From positions 1-23,633 of the forward strand of contig JAGWJK010000001.1 in NCBI GenBank assembly GCA_028865845.1: a stretch of 23,633 nt of DNA, read 5' to 3'. The notes beneath the pieces were generated by a model that saw only the letters and a list, made by a program, of their open reading frames with translations, was not told where the DNA came from and made no database searches. Below, one piece after another: positions 1 through 6,603 of this stretch. Both the position numbers and the translations under genes were made by a program. Position 1 is the first letter of the stretch. The number at the start of each line of letters is the position of its first letter. The stretch comes from Rhizobiaceae bacterium (GTDB lineage: Bacteria; Pseudomonadota; Alphaproteobacteria; Rhizobiales; Rhizobiaceae).

Positions 1-432
1 GATCAACCCACTCTCGATCGCAATATCGGCCCCGAGCGTTGCCAGCGCTTTCATATGCATGTCCACCGGCCGGGCGCCGATCGCGCATCCTCCCGGCAGT
101 GAGACGCGGGCATGGCCAAAACGCGCTAGCAGCGGCGCAAGCACCAGGACGGTCGCCCGCATGCGCCTCACCGTGTCATAGGAGGTTTCCTTCGACACGA
201 TGGCGCCGGTGTCGATCGTCGTGCCATGGGCGCCGCGGGTTACCACGGCGCCATGAAGCGCGACCACGCCGAGCATGTTCTCGACATCGGTGACCGCCGG
301 CAGGTTCGTCAATTCGAGCGAATGCGGGCTGAGCAGAGCGGCGGCGATCTGCGGCAGCGCAGCATTCTTCGCCCCCGAAATCGTCACGGCGCCCTGCAAT
401 CTTTTGCCGCCTGATATCCGCAGTCTGTCCAT
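1..432 (-). CDS. murA: UDP-N-acetylglucosamine 1-carboxyvinyltransferase (MurA), N-terminal 144 codons
   Basis: This is the 5' part of a MurA gene whose 3' end lies beyond the left edge. MurA transfers enolpyruvate from PEP to UDP-GlcNAc, the first committed step of peptidoglycan synthesis, in the cytoplasm. The frame is open from ATG 432 to base 1. Visible signatures are the N-terminal G-A-K-N-A-A-L segment (Lys22, Asn23), the R-M-R-A-T stretch near residue 90, and the flexible active-site loop L-P-G-G-C-A-I-G-A-R-P-V-D with the catalytic Cys at residue 116, equivalent to Cys115 of E. coli. Because Cys is present rather than Asp, fosfomycin sensitivity would be expected. There is no strong Shine-Dalgarno before the ATG. 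It is divergent from an RpiR-family gene. Whether it is the only murA or a plasmid paralogue cannot be told here. Confidence 0.93.
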   Translation of the reverse strand, partial: MDRLRISGGKRLQGAVTISGAKNAALPQIAAALLSPHSLELTNLPAVTDVENMLGVVALHGAVVTRGAHGTTIDTGAIVSKETSYDTVRRMRATVLVLAPLLARFGHARVSLPGGCAIGARPVDMHMKALATLGADIAIESGLI

Positions 433-489
433 AATCTGTCAATCACCGGAGAGAGGACGAAGGAGGCGGCATGTTCCGTCTCCCGCTGA

Positions 490-517
490 AGGTTATTCGG
501 TCATTCCAGCCTGTCAA
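490..517 (-). promoter_or_regulatory. candidate murA promoter
   Basis: Reading the minus strand, a perfect -35 hexamer TTGACA lies at 517-512. A weak -10 candidate TAACCT lies at 495-490 after a 16-bp spacer. An ATTCCA half-site (503-508) lies inside the spacer, so a protein bound there would block transcription. The -35 is convincing and the -10 is poor. Confidence 0.35.
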
Positions 518-541
518 TCGAAATTGGAATTTTTTATTCCA
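503..541. promoter_or_regulatory. candidate RpiR-family operator in the murA/rpiR divergent region
   Basis: Three copies of one half-site lie here: ATTCCA at 503-508, TGGAAT at 525-530 and ATTCCA at 536-541. The last two form a perfect dyad, TGGAAT-TTTTT-ATTCCA, spanning 525-541. AT-rich centres flanked by such arms are common in sites bound by RpiR-family proteins. The adjacent regulator is therefore the natural candidate, but binding is inferred. Confidence 0.45.
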
Positions 542-665
542 TCTTCGCGATCGCAACTGACAAGGAGGCGGGATCGCAAAGCCTAGTTGCCCGTTGCCGG
601 CTCGATGATATCTTACAGCGCGATTGTGTCAGCCCATGATTAGGCCCATAGGCCCGAAGGAACGA

Positions 666-1526
666 ATGTCCATCTTGAAAAGAATAAGCGCCAAGCTGGA
701 AGCGATGGCACCGGCGGATCGCCAGATCGGGCAGTTCATCATCGACAATCCCGATCAGATGTTGCGCCTCTCCTCCGCGGCCCTTGCCGCAGAGACCGGC
801 CGCAGCCAATCCAGCGTCGTCAAATTCAGCCAGAAGCTCGGCTATGCCGGCTATCAGGAACTCAAGCTCGCCGTGAGCGAGGCGAAAGCCCAGGAATGGC
901 AGGGACCCGCCGCCATGATCCACGGCACGATCGAGGTCGGCGACAGCTACCTCACCATTCTGCAGAAGCTGCTCGGCAGCAAGCTGCAAGCCATGCAGCA
1001 GACGATTGCCGTCAACAACGAGCAGGACATCGGCCGGGCGCTGCAATCGCTCTACGAAGCCCGTCGCATTCATCTCGCCGGCGTCGGTGCCTCGTCGCTG
1101 GTCGCCCGCGACTTTTCCTACAAGCTGATGAAGCTTGGGCGCAACGTCATCCATGACAGCGACAGCCATGTGCAAATGGCTAATGCCTCGACGCTCGGCC
1201 CCGACGACCTGCTATTTGCCCTCTCCTATTCCGGTACCAGCATCGAGACCCTCAGGATCGCCGAGCTTGCCAGCCAGCGTAACGCAACCGTCATCGCCGT
1301 AACCGGCCTTCACGACAACCCTCTGTCCCGTGTCGCCGACATCCAACTCTATACCGTCGGCGACGAAGACCGCGTCCGCTCGTCGGCCATCACCGCGCGC
1401 GACGCGCAACTGATGTTGACCGACCTTCTGTTCATCCTGCTGGTGCAGCGGCAGCCCGACGCCAATGACTATGTCCACAACAGCGAGGCCGCCGTTTCGG
1501 TGCTGAAAGCAAAACAGCTCTCCTAG
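666..1526 (+). CDS. RpiR/MurR-family transcriptional regulator (HTH plus SIS domain)
   Basis: This 286-residue protein has the RpiR layout: an N-terminal HTH_6 domain (about residues 1-77, recognition part around T-G-R-S-Q-S-S-V-V-K-F) and a C-terminal SIS sugar-phosphate-binding domain (about 125-260, including G-V-G-A-S-S and S-Y-S-G-T-S). Family members sense phosphosugars and repress or activate sugar or amino-sugar genes; E. coli MurR senses MurNAc-6-phosphate. I chose ATG 666 because GAAGG (656-660) sits five bases upstream and the protein then begins as family members usually do. The frame also allows TTG 624 or ATG 636. It is divergent from murA with matching half-sites between them, so control of murA and itself is plausible but inferred. 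Confidence 0.9.
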   Translation: MSILKRISAKLEAMAPADRQIGQFIIDNPDQMLRLSSAALAAETGRSQSSVVKFSQKLGYAGYQELKLAVSEAKAQEWQGPAAMIHGTIEVGDSYLTILQKLLGSKLQAMQQTIAVNNEQDIGRALQSLYEARRIHLAGVGASSLVARDFSYKLMKLGRNVIHDSDSHVQMANASTLGPDDLLFALSYSGTSIETLRIAELASQRNATVIAVTGLHDNPLSRVADIQLYTVGDEDRVRSSAITARDAQLMLTDLLFILLVQRQPDANDYVHNSEAAVSVLKAKQLS

Positions 1527-1628
1527 AGATCTCCTTGCAGAAAACGCATCACCAAACGGAATCGCTCCTGCCCGACCGATTCATCCTATTGATTGGACAG
1601 CCGCCGGCTGCCATCCGATTCTGCCGGC

Positions 1629-1892
1629 ATGATCGAAGCGCCCCAACCGATATTGCTCTACCGGCAGGATCCCACCCGCAATATGGCACGGTTCTACCTT
1701 ATGACGGTCGAGCCGACGCTCTTTGGCGACAGCGCACTTGTGCGATGTTGGGGCAGAATCGGAACGAGCGGCCAACGCAAGATCGATCTTTTCGAAACGC
1801 AGCATGAAGCTATCAATGCCTTCGCTGACATCATGCGCCGCAAACTTCGCAAGGGATATGTCGCGCCCACGGCAACGACTCATCATCGATGA
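1629..1892 (+). CDS. small WGR-domain protein
   Basis: This 87-residue protein is almost entirely one WGR domain. It starts with a strand resembling F-Y-L-M-T-V-E-P, continues with the namesake C-W-G-R-I-G-T-S-G-Q (about residues 38-47), and ends with an A-I-N-A-F helix and K-G-Y. WGR domains occur in eukaryotic PARPs, in MolR-type proteins and as stand-alone small proteins in rhizobia; the domain is linked to nucleic-acid binding in PARPs. The function of the stand-alone forms is not known to me. ATG 1629 is chosen because homology begins just after it; an in-frame TTG at 1593 would add 12 residues. Neither has a clear Shine-Dalgarno. It follows the RpiR gene by 102 bases on the same strand. 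Confidence 0.8.
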   Translation: MIEAPQPILLYRQDPTRNMARFYLMTVEPTLFGDSALVRCWGRIGTSGQRKIDLFETQHEAINAFADIMRRKLRKGYVAPTATTHHR

Positions 1893-1971
1893 CATGCCAC
1901 AACAGATTGATATTTCAAGCGTTCCGGCTGCGAGATTAAGCGAAGATTTGAAGTCACCGGTTGTTTTTATT

Positions 1972-2088
1972 GTTGATACAACCAAAATCGCAGCACAGTG
2001 ACATTCCCGCAACAATGTTGAGTGTTGCGCTCAATGATTGTCAAAATACTGTATCTATCATTGTTGCAAATAGTGAAATCCGTATATC
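1972..2088 (+). promoter_or_regulatory. porin upstream region: promoter candidate and repeated TGTTGC elements
   Basis: The 313-base gap between the WGR gene and the porin holds no gene and is AT-rich. It contains two short dyads, GTTG-ATA-CAAC (1972-1982) and CAAC-AAT-GTTG (2010-2020). It also has a 9-bp inverted pair, GCAACAATG (2009-2017) with CATTGTTGC (2059-2067), and a further TGTTGC at 2023-2028. A plausible promoter is TTGTTG (2061-2066) with TATATC (2083-2088) at 16-bp spacing, which puts one repeat on the -35. This would leave a leader of about 110 bases before the porin ATG. Confidence 0.4.
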
Positions 2089-2205
2089 TTGAAGTGCGGT
2101 TTAGGGACCGCTACCCGAAAGGGTTGACACATGGGACCGGGGTGGGGACGTCGAATTTTTCGGCGCAATGACCTGTGCCCAATCGACAGTGGATTGGATC
2201 TTACG

Positions 2206-3294
2206 ATGAACATAAGAACGCTTCTTCTCAGCTCCGCGGCGGCGCTTGCCGCTGCCACCGGCGCTCATGCGGCCGACGCCGTCGTCGCTGCCGAACCGGA
2301 GCCTCTTCAGTATGTCCGCATTTGCGATGCCTACGGCACGGGATATTTCTACATTCCCGGCACGGAAACCTGCCTGAAGATCGGCGGCCAGGTTCGCTCC
2401 GAAGGCGAATGGTATGATGCCTACAGCCCGACGAACAAAGTCGGCACGCTGTGGCACACACGCGCAGAACTCAATCTCGATACCGCGACCGACACCGAAT
2501 ACGGCGCGCTGAAGACCAACGTCGTCCTGCGCTGGGATTGGAACGACGGCGGCGCGACAGCTACGAAACTGCTGTTTGCCAATATCAGCCTCGGCGGCTT
2601 CACGGTCGGCAAGCTCGATTCGCAGTACAACCTTTATGCAGGTTATGCCGGCGACGTCATCAACGACGACGTGATCTGGGACGGCCCCTACGAACTCAAC
2701 CAGCTGACCTACAACTACGACGCCGGCAACGGCTTCACGGCTGTGATCTCGTTGGAAGATTCGAATTCAGCCAACGACAGCGACGGTTATGACGGCGCCT
2801 GGAAGATCTCCAAGGCCGATCATTATGCTCCGAACGTTGTTGCCGGTGCCGGCTACAAGTCGGGCATCTGGGGGGTGAAGGTCGTCGGTGGCTATGATTC
2901 CATCGTCGAGGAAGGCGCGATCAAGGCTCGCGTCGATGCCGACTTCGGCGCCTTCTCGGCCTTCCTGATGGGCGGCTGGAACACCGACGGCGACAAGCTC
3001 AACCAGTATGCCGGATCGAACCTCTCCGAAAGCTCGTGCCCTCCGGGCCGTGGCGATCTTTGCGGCTGGGGTGACTGGGCAGCATGGGGCGGTGTCGCAG
3101 TTCCGGTCAACGAAAAGCTGAAGTGGAACCTGCAGCTCGCCTATACGGACTCGAAGATCTTCGCGGCAACGACGAACCTGAAGTTCAACCCGGTGAAGGA
3201 CCTGCTCATCGAGCCGGAAGTTTCCTACACCAACTGGGATTCCATCAATCAGGACCAGTGGGCCGGTATTCTGCGCTTCCAGCGTAGTTTCTGA
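2206..3294 (+). CDS. outer-membrane porin, RopA/Omp2 family
   Basis: This 362-residue porin forms a beta-barrel diffusion channel in the outer membrane. A Sec signal peptide covers about residues 1-22, ending in G-A-H-A before A-D-A-V. The mature start has the hallmark of Rhizobiales porins (Porin_2): L-Q-Y-V-R-I-C-D-A-Y-G-T-G-Y-F-Y-I-P-G-T followed by C-L-K-I-G-G-Q-V-R. Two cysteines in this segment and two in a later loop (S-C-P-P-G-R-G-D-L-C) fit paired disulfides. The protein ends L-R-F-Q-R-S-F, with a C-terminal Phe as expected for barrel assembly. ATG 2206 is chosen because it starts the signal peptide; an upstream ATG at 2131 would add 25 residues that do not belong. It is monocistronic, with its own terminator. 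The substrate is not predictable. Confidence 0.93.
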   Translation: MNIRTLLLSSAAALAAATGAHAADAVVAAEPEPLQYVRICDAYGTGYFYIPGTETCLKIGGQVRSEGEWYDAYSPTNKVGTLWHTRAELNLDTATDTEYGALKTNVVLRWDWNDGGATATKLLFANISLGGFTVGKLDSQYNLYAGYAGDVINDDVIWDGPYELNQLTYNYDAGNGFTAVISLEDSNSANDSDGYDGAWKISKADHYAPNVVAGAGYKSGIWGVKVVGGYDSIVEEGAIKARVDADFGAFSAFLMGGWNTDGDKLNQYAGSNLSESSCPPGRGDLCGWGDWAAWGGVAVPVNEKLKWNLQLAYTDSKIFAATTNLKFNPVKDLLIEPEVSYTNWDSINQDQWAGILRFQRSF

Positions 3295-3323
3295 TCAGAT
3301 TGACCTCCGATCAGTAAATGGGG

Positions 3324-3351
3324 AGAGGCCCGATTTCCCTGTCGGGCCTCT
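3324..3351 (+). terminator. terminator of the porin gene
   Basis: A perfect 10-bp stem, AGAGGCCCGA (3324-3333) with TCGGGCCTCT (3342-3351), and an 8-base loop lie 29 bases after the porin stop codon. The following T-run is weak. It also lies just beyond the end of the convergent Rrf2 gene and could serve both. Confidence 0.75.
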
Positions 3352-3380
3352 TCTTGCGTGAGAATGGTTTGAAATCCCGC

Positions 3381-3872
3381 CTAAAGCGTTTCGAGGCTTT
3401 CGGCTTTCTGGGGACAGCCGCGGAGATCGGCGGCCTGCAGCTCCTGCTGCTCGATATCGCCCAGTCGACGAAGCGTGTCGGCGATCGTCAGGTCGTTCAG
3501 TGCGCCCATGACGGCGAATTCAGCTCGCCGCGCAACGTCTTCAAACAATTCGGTAATGTGGGTGCTGACGGGACAGTGGCACGGCACGTCGTCGCGCGCG
3601 GCCCAGAGGCGCTTGTCTGAGATTACCGAGCTGTAGACGTCGTGAAGGCTGATTTCGCTGGTCGGCCGGCCTAGACGAATGCCGCCGTTCTTTCCCGCGG
3701 ACGAAACCAATATGCCACTCTGATTGAGCCGCACGAGCAATTTGCGGACGAAACTCGGATTGGAGCCAATGCCCGCCGCGAGTTCGAAGCTCGTGCAGCG
3801 CAAGCCCTCCCGATTTTTCACGGCGACCATCAATACTATCTGAAATGCCGTCGGAAACCGCGTATCGATCAT
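3381..3872 (-). CDS. Rrf2-family transcriptional regulator
   Basis: This 163-residue protein has the Rrf2 winged-helix domain: R-F-P-T-A-F-Q-I-V-L-M at the N-terminus, then S-N-P-S-F-V-R-K-L-L-V-R-L (about 37-49) and a wing with G-K-N-G-G-I-R-L-G-R-P. Rrf2 proteins (IscR, NsrR, CymR and others) often bind an Fe-S cluster through three spaced cysteines. Here the corresponding loop has only Cys98 and Cys100 (P-C-H-C-P-V), with Cys26 and Cys153 elsewhere, so a classical [2Fe-2S] site is doubtful and a thiol-type or other sensor is possible. ATG 3872 lacks a clear Shine-Dalgarno. Its targets are unknown; a large palindrome upstream (3996-4026) is a candidate site. Confidence 0.88.
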   Translation of the reverse strand: MIDTRFPTAFQIVLMVAVKNREGLRCTSFELAAGIGSNPSFVRKLLVRLNQSGILVSSAGKNGGIRLGRPTSEISLHDVYSSVISDKRLWAARDDVPCHCPVSTHITELFEDVARRAEFAVMGALNDLTIADTLRRLGDIEQQELQAADLRGCPQKAESLETL

Positions 3873-3995
3873 GATATTTTTATAGCCCAGCCAAACCTAA
3901 CAATCCAGTCCCGTCACTGCGCGACAACCTTTCCTCTGTTCTAGAGAGTAAGCGGACCGTTTCAATAAAAGATTACGCTCGACAATACTTTCAAT

Positions 3996-4026
3996 GGATT
4001 CCGCTATTGGGCCAATCGCGGAATCC
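3996..4026. repeat. 31-bp near-perfect palindrome
   Basis: The left arm 3996-4010 and right arm 4012-4026 pair at 14 of 15 positions around a central G at 4011. The outer arms are GGATTCCGC and GCGGAATCC, and the inner part is ATTGG-G-CCAAT. It lies in the 242-base non-coding gap between the Rrf2 gene (start 3872) and the isomerase gene (end 4115). No T-run follows on either strand, so an operator fits better than a terminator, although it could end transcripts from the isomerase gene. I see nothing else in the gap. Confidence 0.6.
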
Positions 4027-4114
4027 GTTACGCAAAAAACGTCGTAATACTCTGAATTGACAACGCAAATTCAGCGATCAACCATGATATTCTGGTGCGG
4101 CTTCGGCAACCGCC

Positions 4115-4711
4115 TTACGGTTTGACGCCGTTCAGATGGCTTTCGAGGAAATGCAGATTGTCCTGCCCCCAATAGATTTCGCCATCATAGATGAAGGACG
4201 GAAATCCAAAGACGCCATTCTTGATGGCGAACGCGCGGTCCGCTGTCCACTTTCCCTGGACGTCATCATCACTCTCCCGCTTGGCGAGGGCATCTCCGTC
4301 AAATCCGGCAGCATTGGCAAGCGCCCTGCGAACCTCGATGGTGCCGATATCCTCGCCGCGCACCCAGAAGGCTTCCTGCAGAATGTCGGTGAGCTCCAGC
4401 CACGGCTTGCCGTCGAGATAAGCTGCAATGACCATCAGTGCCGCCGGCGCCGGGTCGGCGAGCGGCGGGCGGTTGTCGAGAAGCAGCGCCTTGCCGCGGA
4501 AACCGGCCCACCGCTTCAAATCCCGCTGCCAATACAGCCGCCGCACTTCCGGCCGATTACGAGAAAAGATGCCGCCATTTTCTTCGACGACGGTGGTCAG
4601 ATAGGGCCGGATTTCGGCGCCGGTTCTTTCGACGAGATCGAGAAACGGCTTAAGGCCGATATAGGACCATGGCGAACCAATGGAAAAAACGTAATCGATG
4701 ACTTTGCTCAT
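4115..4711 (-). CDS. 2-hydroxychromene-2-carboxylate isomerase family protein (DsbA-like/kappa-GST fold)
   Basis: This 198-residue thioredoxin-fold protein starts D-Y-V-F-S-I-G-S-P-W-S-Y-I-G (Ser13, Pro14, Trp15, Ser16). That is the NahD/kappa-GST form of the active site, in which Ser replaces the CxxC of true DsbA. The C-terminal part shows the cis-Pro loop F-G-F-P-S-F and the W-G-Q-D-N-L-H-F-L-E motif typical of HCCA isomerases. Such enzymes use glutathione; the substrate here is unknown, because no naphthalene pathway is nearby. I chose ATG 4711 because the family begins there; the frame continues upstream to 4849, and ATG 4723 is also possible. It is divergent from the SDR gene at 4921, separated by 209 bases. 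Confidence 0.85.
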   Translation of the reverse strand: MSKVIDYVFSIGSPWSYIGLKPFLDLVERTGAEIRPYLTTVVEENGGIFSRNRPEVRRLYWQRDLKRWAGFRGKALLLDNRPPLADPAPAALMVIAAYLDGKPWLELTDILQEAFWVRGEDIGTIEVRRALANAAGFDGDALAKRESDDDVQGKWTADRAFAIKNGVFGFPSFIYDGEIYWGQDNLHFLESHLNGVKP

Positions 4712-4810
4712 TGCCTGCCGCATCCCATGCCTGACGATAAAACCGGCAGATGTTGAGCAGCAAGAGTGTCCGCGCGCAAGCGCCAAGACGATGCCCCGCG
4801 CAGATTTCCA

Positions 4811-4841
4811 TAACGATATTGTTACCCCGCGGCGTACCGCG
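4811..4841. promoter_or_regulatory. two adjacent short dyads in the isomerase/SDR divergent region
   Basis: TAACGATATTGTTA (4811-4824) is a 14-bp palindrome with one mismatched pair. Just after it is CGCGG-CGTA-CCGCG (4828-4841). Being between two divergent genes makes an operator role possible, but nothing else supports it. Confidence 0.25.
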
Positions 4842-4920
4842 AACGACACGACCGGCCTGTACCCGACGGCGGCGGCAGCCTAATTTCGGCGGCTGACTGC
4901 AATTTATTCGGAGCATTTGC

Positions 4921-5697
4921 ATGGATCTCGGTCTCGACAAAAAGGTCGTCCTAATCACCGGCGGTTCGAAGGGGATCGGCTATGCCTGCGCCCGGCTTTT
5001 CCAGTCGGAGGGCGCAGATGTCGGCATTTGCTCGCGCTCGCAGGCGAATATCGACAAAGCGATGGTGAGCCTGCCGGGGGTCCGCGGCTATGCGGCCGAC
5101 GTGACCTCTGACGAGCAAGCGTTCGATATGATTGAAAAATTCGAGGCCGAACTTGGCCCGATCGACATTCTCGTCAACAGCGCGGGCGCGGCAATGAGAA
5201 CGCCGGTGCAGGATCTCTCTCCATCCGCCTGGCGGGCGGCAATGGATGCCAAGTATTTTTCCTATATCAATGTGATCGATCCTGTCATAAAGCGCATGGC
5301 AGCCCGCGGTTCCGGCACCATCGTCAATATCATTGGTAATGGCGGCAAGGTCGCCTCTCCCACCCATCTCGCCGGCGGTGCGGCCAACGCCGCGCTGATG
5401 CTGGCAAGCGTCGGCCTCGCCAATGCCTATGCCAGCAAGGGTGTTCGGGTCGTCGGCCTCAACCCCGGCCTCACCGAGACAGACCGTGTTGCCGAGGGCA
5501 TAAAGGCAGCGGCAAAGCTTTCCGGGAATACGGAAGAAGAAGCCCTTGCCGATGCCCTGCAGCGCATTCCGATCGGCCGGATGGCGGCACCCGAAGATGT
5601 TGCCAATGTCGTCGCCTTCCTCAGCTCCTCCAAGGCCAGCTATGTCACTGGCGTCGTCATCACCATGGACGGGGCGCAGGTTCCGATCGTGGTCTGA
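4921..5697 (+). CDS. SDR-family protein with a non-canonical active site
   Basis: This 258-residue protein has a Rossmann fold with the short-chain dehydrogenase cofactor motif T-G-G-S-K-G-I-G (13-20), an N-S-A-G motif (86-89) and the C-terminal N-P-G-L-T-E-T-D segment. An NAD(P)-binding fold is therefore clear. The usual Asn-Ser-Tyr-Lys tetrad is absent. At the Ser position there is N-I-I-G-N-G-G (Gly139), and the YxxxK segment reads A-G-G-A-A-N-A-A-L, giving Gly152 and Asn156. The helix-4 Asn is Lys111 by my alignment. It belongs to a divergent SDR subgroup whose chemistry I cannot assign. GGAG lies seven bases before ATG 4921. It is divergent from the isomerase gene and convergent with nadC. 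Confidence 0.88.
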   Translation: MDLGLDKKVVLITGGSKGIGYACARLFQSEGADVGICSRSQANIDKAMVSLPGVRGYAADVTSDEQAFDMIEKFEAELGPIDILVNSAGAAMRTPVQDLSPSAWRAAMDAKYFSYINVIDPVIKRMAARGSGTIVNIIGNGGKVASPTHLAGGAANAALMLASVGLANAYASKGVRVVGLNPGLTETDRVAEGIKAAAKLSGNTEEEALADALQRIPIGRMAAPEDVANVVAFLSSSKASYVTGVVITMDGAQVPIVV

Positions 5698-5714
5698 GCC
5701 GATCGCAGAGAATG

Positions 5715-5738
5715 GAGCCGCCGATACGTCGACGGCTC
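5715..5738. terminator. hairpin between convergent SDR and nadC genes
   Basis: GAGCCGCCGA (5715-5724) pairs with TCGACGGCTC (5729-5738) at 9 of 10 positions with a TACG tetraloop. It fills most of the 47-base gap between the two convergent genes. There is no long T-run. Confidence 0.55.
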
Positions 5739-5744
5739 GCTGTC

Positions 5745-6602
5745 TTAAGAGGCCGATTTCCAATCGAGCCCGATATCCAATGTCGGCGCGCTGTGGGTCA
5801 CCCAGCCGACCGAGATAAGATCGACACCCGAGGCCGCAATCGCGGCTGCGGTCGATGGGGTGACACGCCCCGAAGCCTCGGTGATGGCCCGACCGGCGAC
5901 GATATCCACCGCGTCACGTAGCTCAGCCGGGGTCATGTTATCGAGGAGCACCGCGTCGATGCCCTCCTCCATGGCTTCCCGCAGCTGGTCGAGCGTATCT
6001 ACCTCCACTTCGATCTTGACCATATGGCCGACTCCCGCCTTGGCACGCCGGATCGCCTCGCAAACTCCGCCGGCAATGGCGACGTGATTGTCCTTGATGA
6101 GCACGGCGTCGTAGAGCGCAAAACGGTGATTCATGCCGCCGCCGGCACGAACGGCATATTTCTCCAATGCCCGCAGGCCCGGCGTCGTCTTGCGGGTGCA
6201 GACAATGGAAGCCTTGGTGCCGCTGACCGCGTCGACAATGCCTGATGTCACCGCGGCAATGCCGGAAAGATGGCAAAGGAAATTCAGCGCCGTGCGTTCC
6301 GCGGTCAGCAGGCCCCGCGACGGACCTTCGATCGTGGCGATGACGTCCCCAGCCTTTATCCTTGCACCATCAGGAAGGTGGCGCGTCATGATAGCGCGGG
6401 GATCGACGAGCTGAAAGGCGAGCTCCGAAGCATCGAGCCCGGCCACGACGCCCGGCTGACGGGCCACCATCGCCACCGTTGAACGATGTTCTTCGGGAAC
6501 GACGGCTGCCGAGGTGATATCACCGGCAAGGCCGAGATCTTCCAACAGGGCGGCGCGGACCAGCGGCTCGACGATGAGGCGCGGCAGTGGAATGAGGGTC
6601 AT
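5745..6602 (-). CDS. nadC: nicotinate-nucleotide pyrophosphorylase (quinolinate phosphoribosyltransferase)
   Basis: NadC converts quinolinate and PRPP to nicotinate mononucleotide with loss of CO2 and pyrophosphate, the third step of de novo NAD synthesis. The 285-residue product has the family motifs [16 protein letters not shown] (101-116), T-R-K-T-T-P-G-L-R (137-145), N-H-R (158-160) and V-L-I-K-D-N-H (167-173). These form the phosphate- and substrate-binding site. The start is taken at ATG 6602 because it lies one base after the nadB stop codon, which indicates translational coupling. The frame continues to 6659, but that would overlap nadB. It is the last gene of the nadABC operon. Confidence 0.96.
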   Translation of the reverse strand: MTLIPLPRLIVEPLVRAALLEDLGLAGDITSAAVVPEEHRSTVAMVARQPGVVAGLDASELAFQLVDPRAIMTRHLPDGARIKAGDVIATIEGPSRGLLTAERTALNFLCHLSGIAAVTSGIVDAVSGTKASIVCTRKTTPGLRALEKYAVRAGGGMNHRFALYDAVLIKDNHVAIAGGVCEAIRRAKAGVGHMVKIEVEVDTLDQLREAMEEGIDAVLLDNMTPAELRDAVDIVAGRAITEASGRVTPSTAAAIAASGVDLISVGWVTHSAPTLDIGLDWKSAS

Positions 6603-6603
6603 A

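Noticed and set aside
534..1175. Minus-strand frame of 213 codons opposite the RpiR gene
   Set aside because: The plus-strand RpiR protein is recognisable along its whole length, and this frame has no motif.
2124..2129. TTGACA as a -35 for the porin
   Set aside because: No AT-rich -10 lies 16-18 bp downstream; that stretch is GC-rich.
2131..2205. Upstream ATG giving the porin a 25-residue extension
   Set aside because: The signal peptide begins at ATG 2206; the extension precedes it and is unlike porin leaders.
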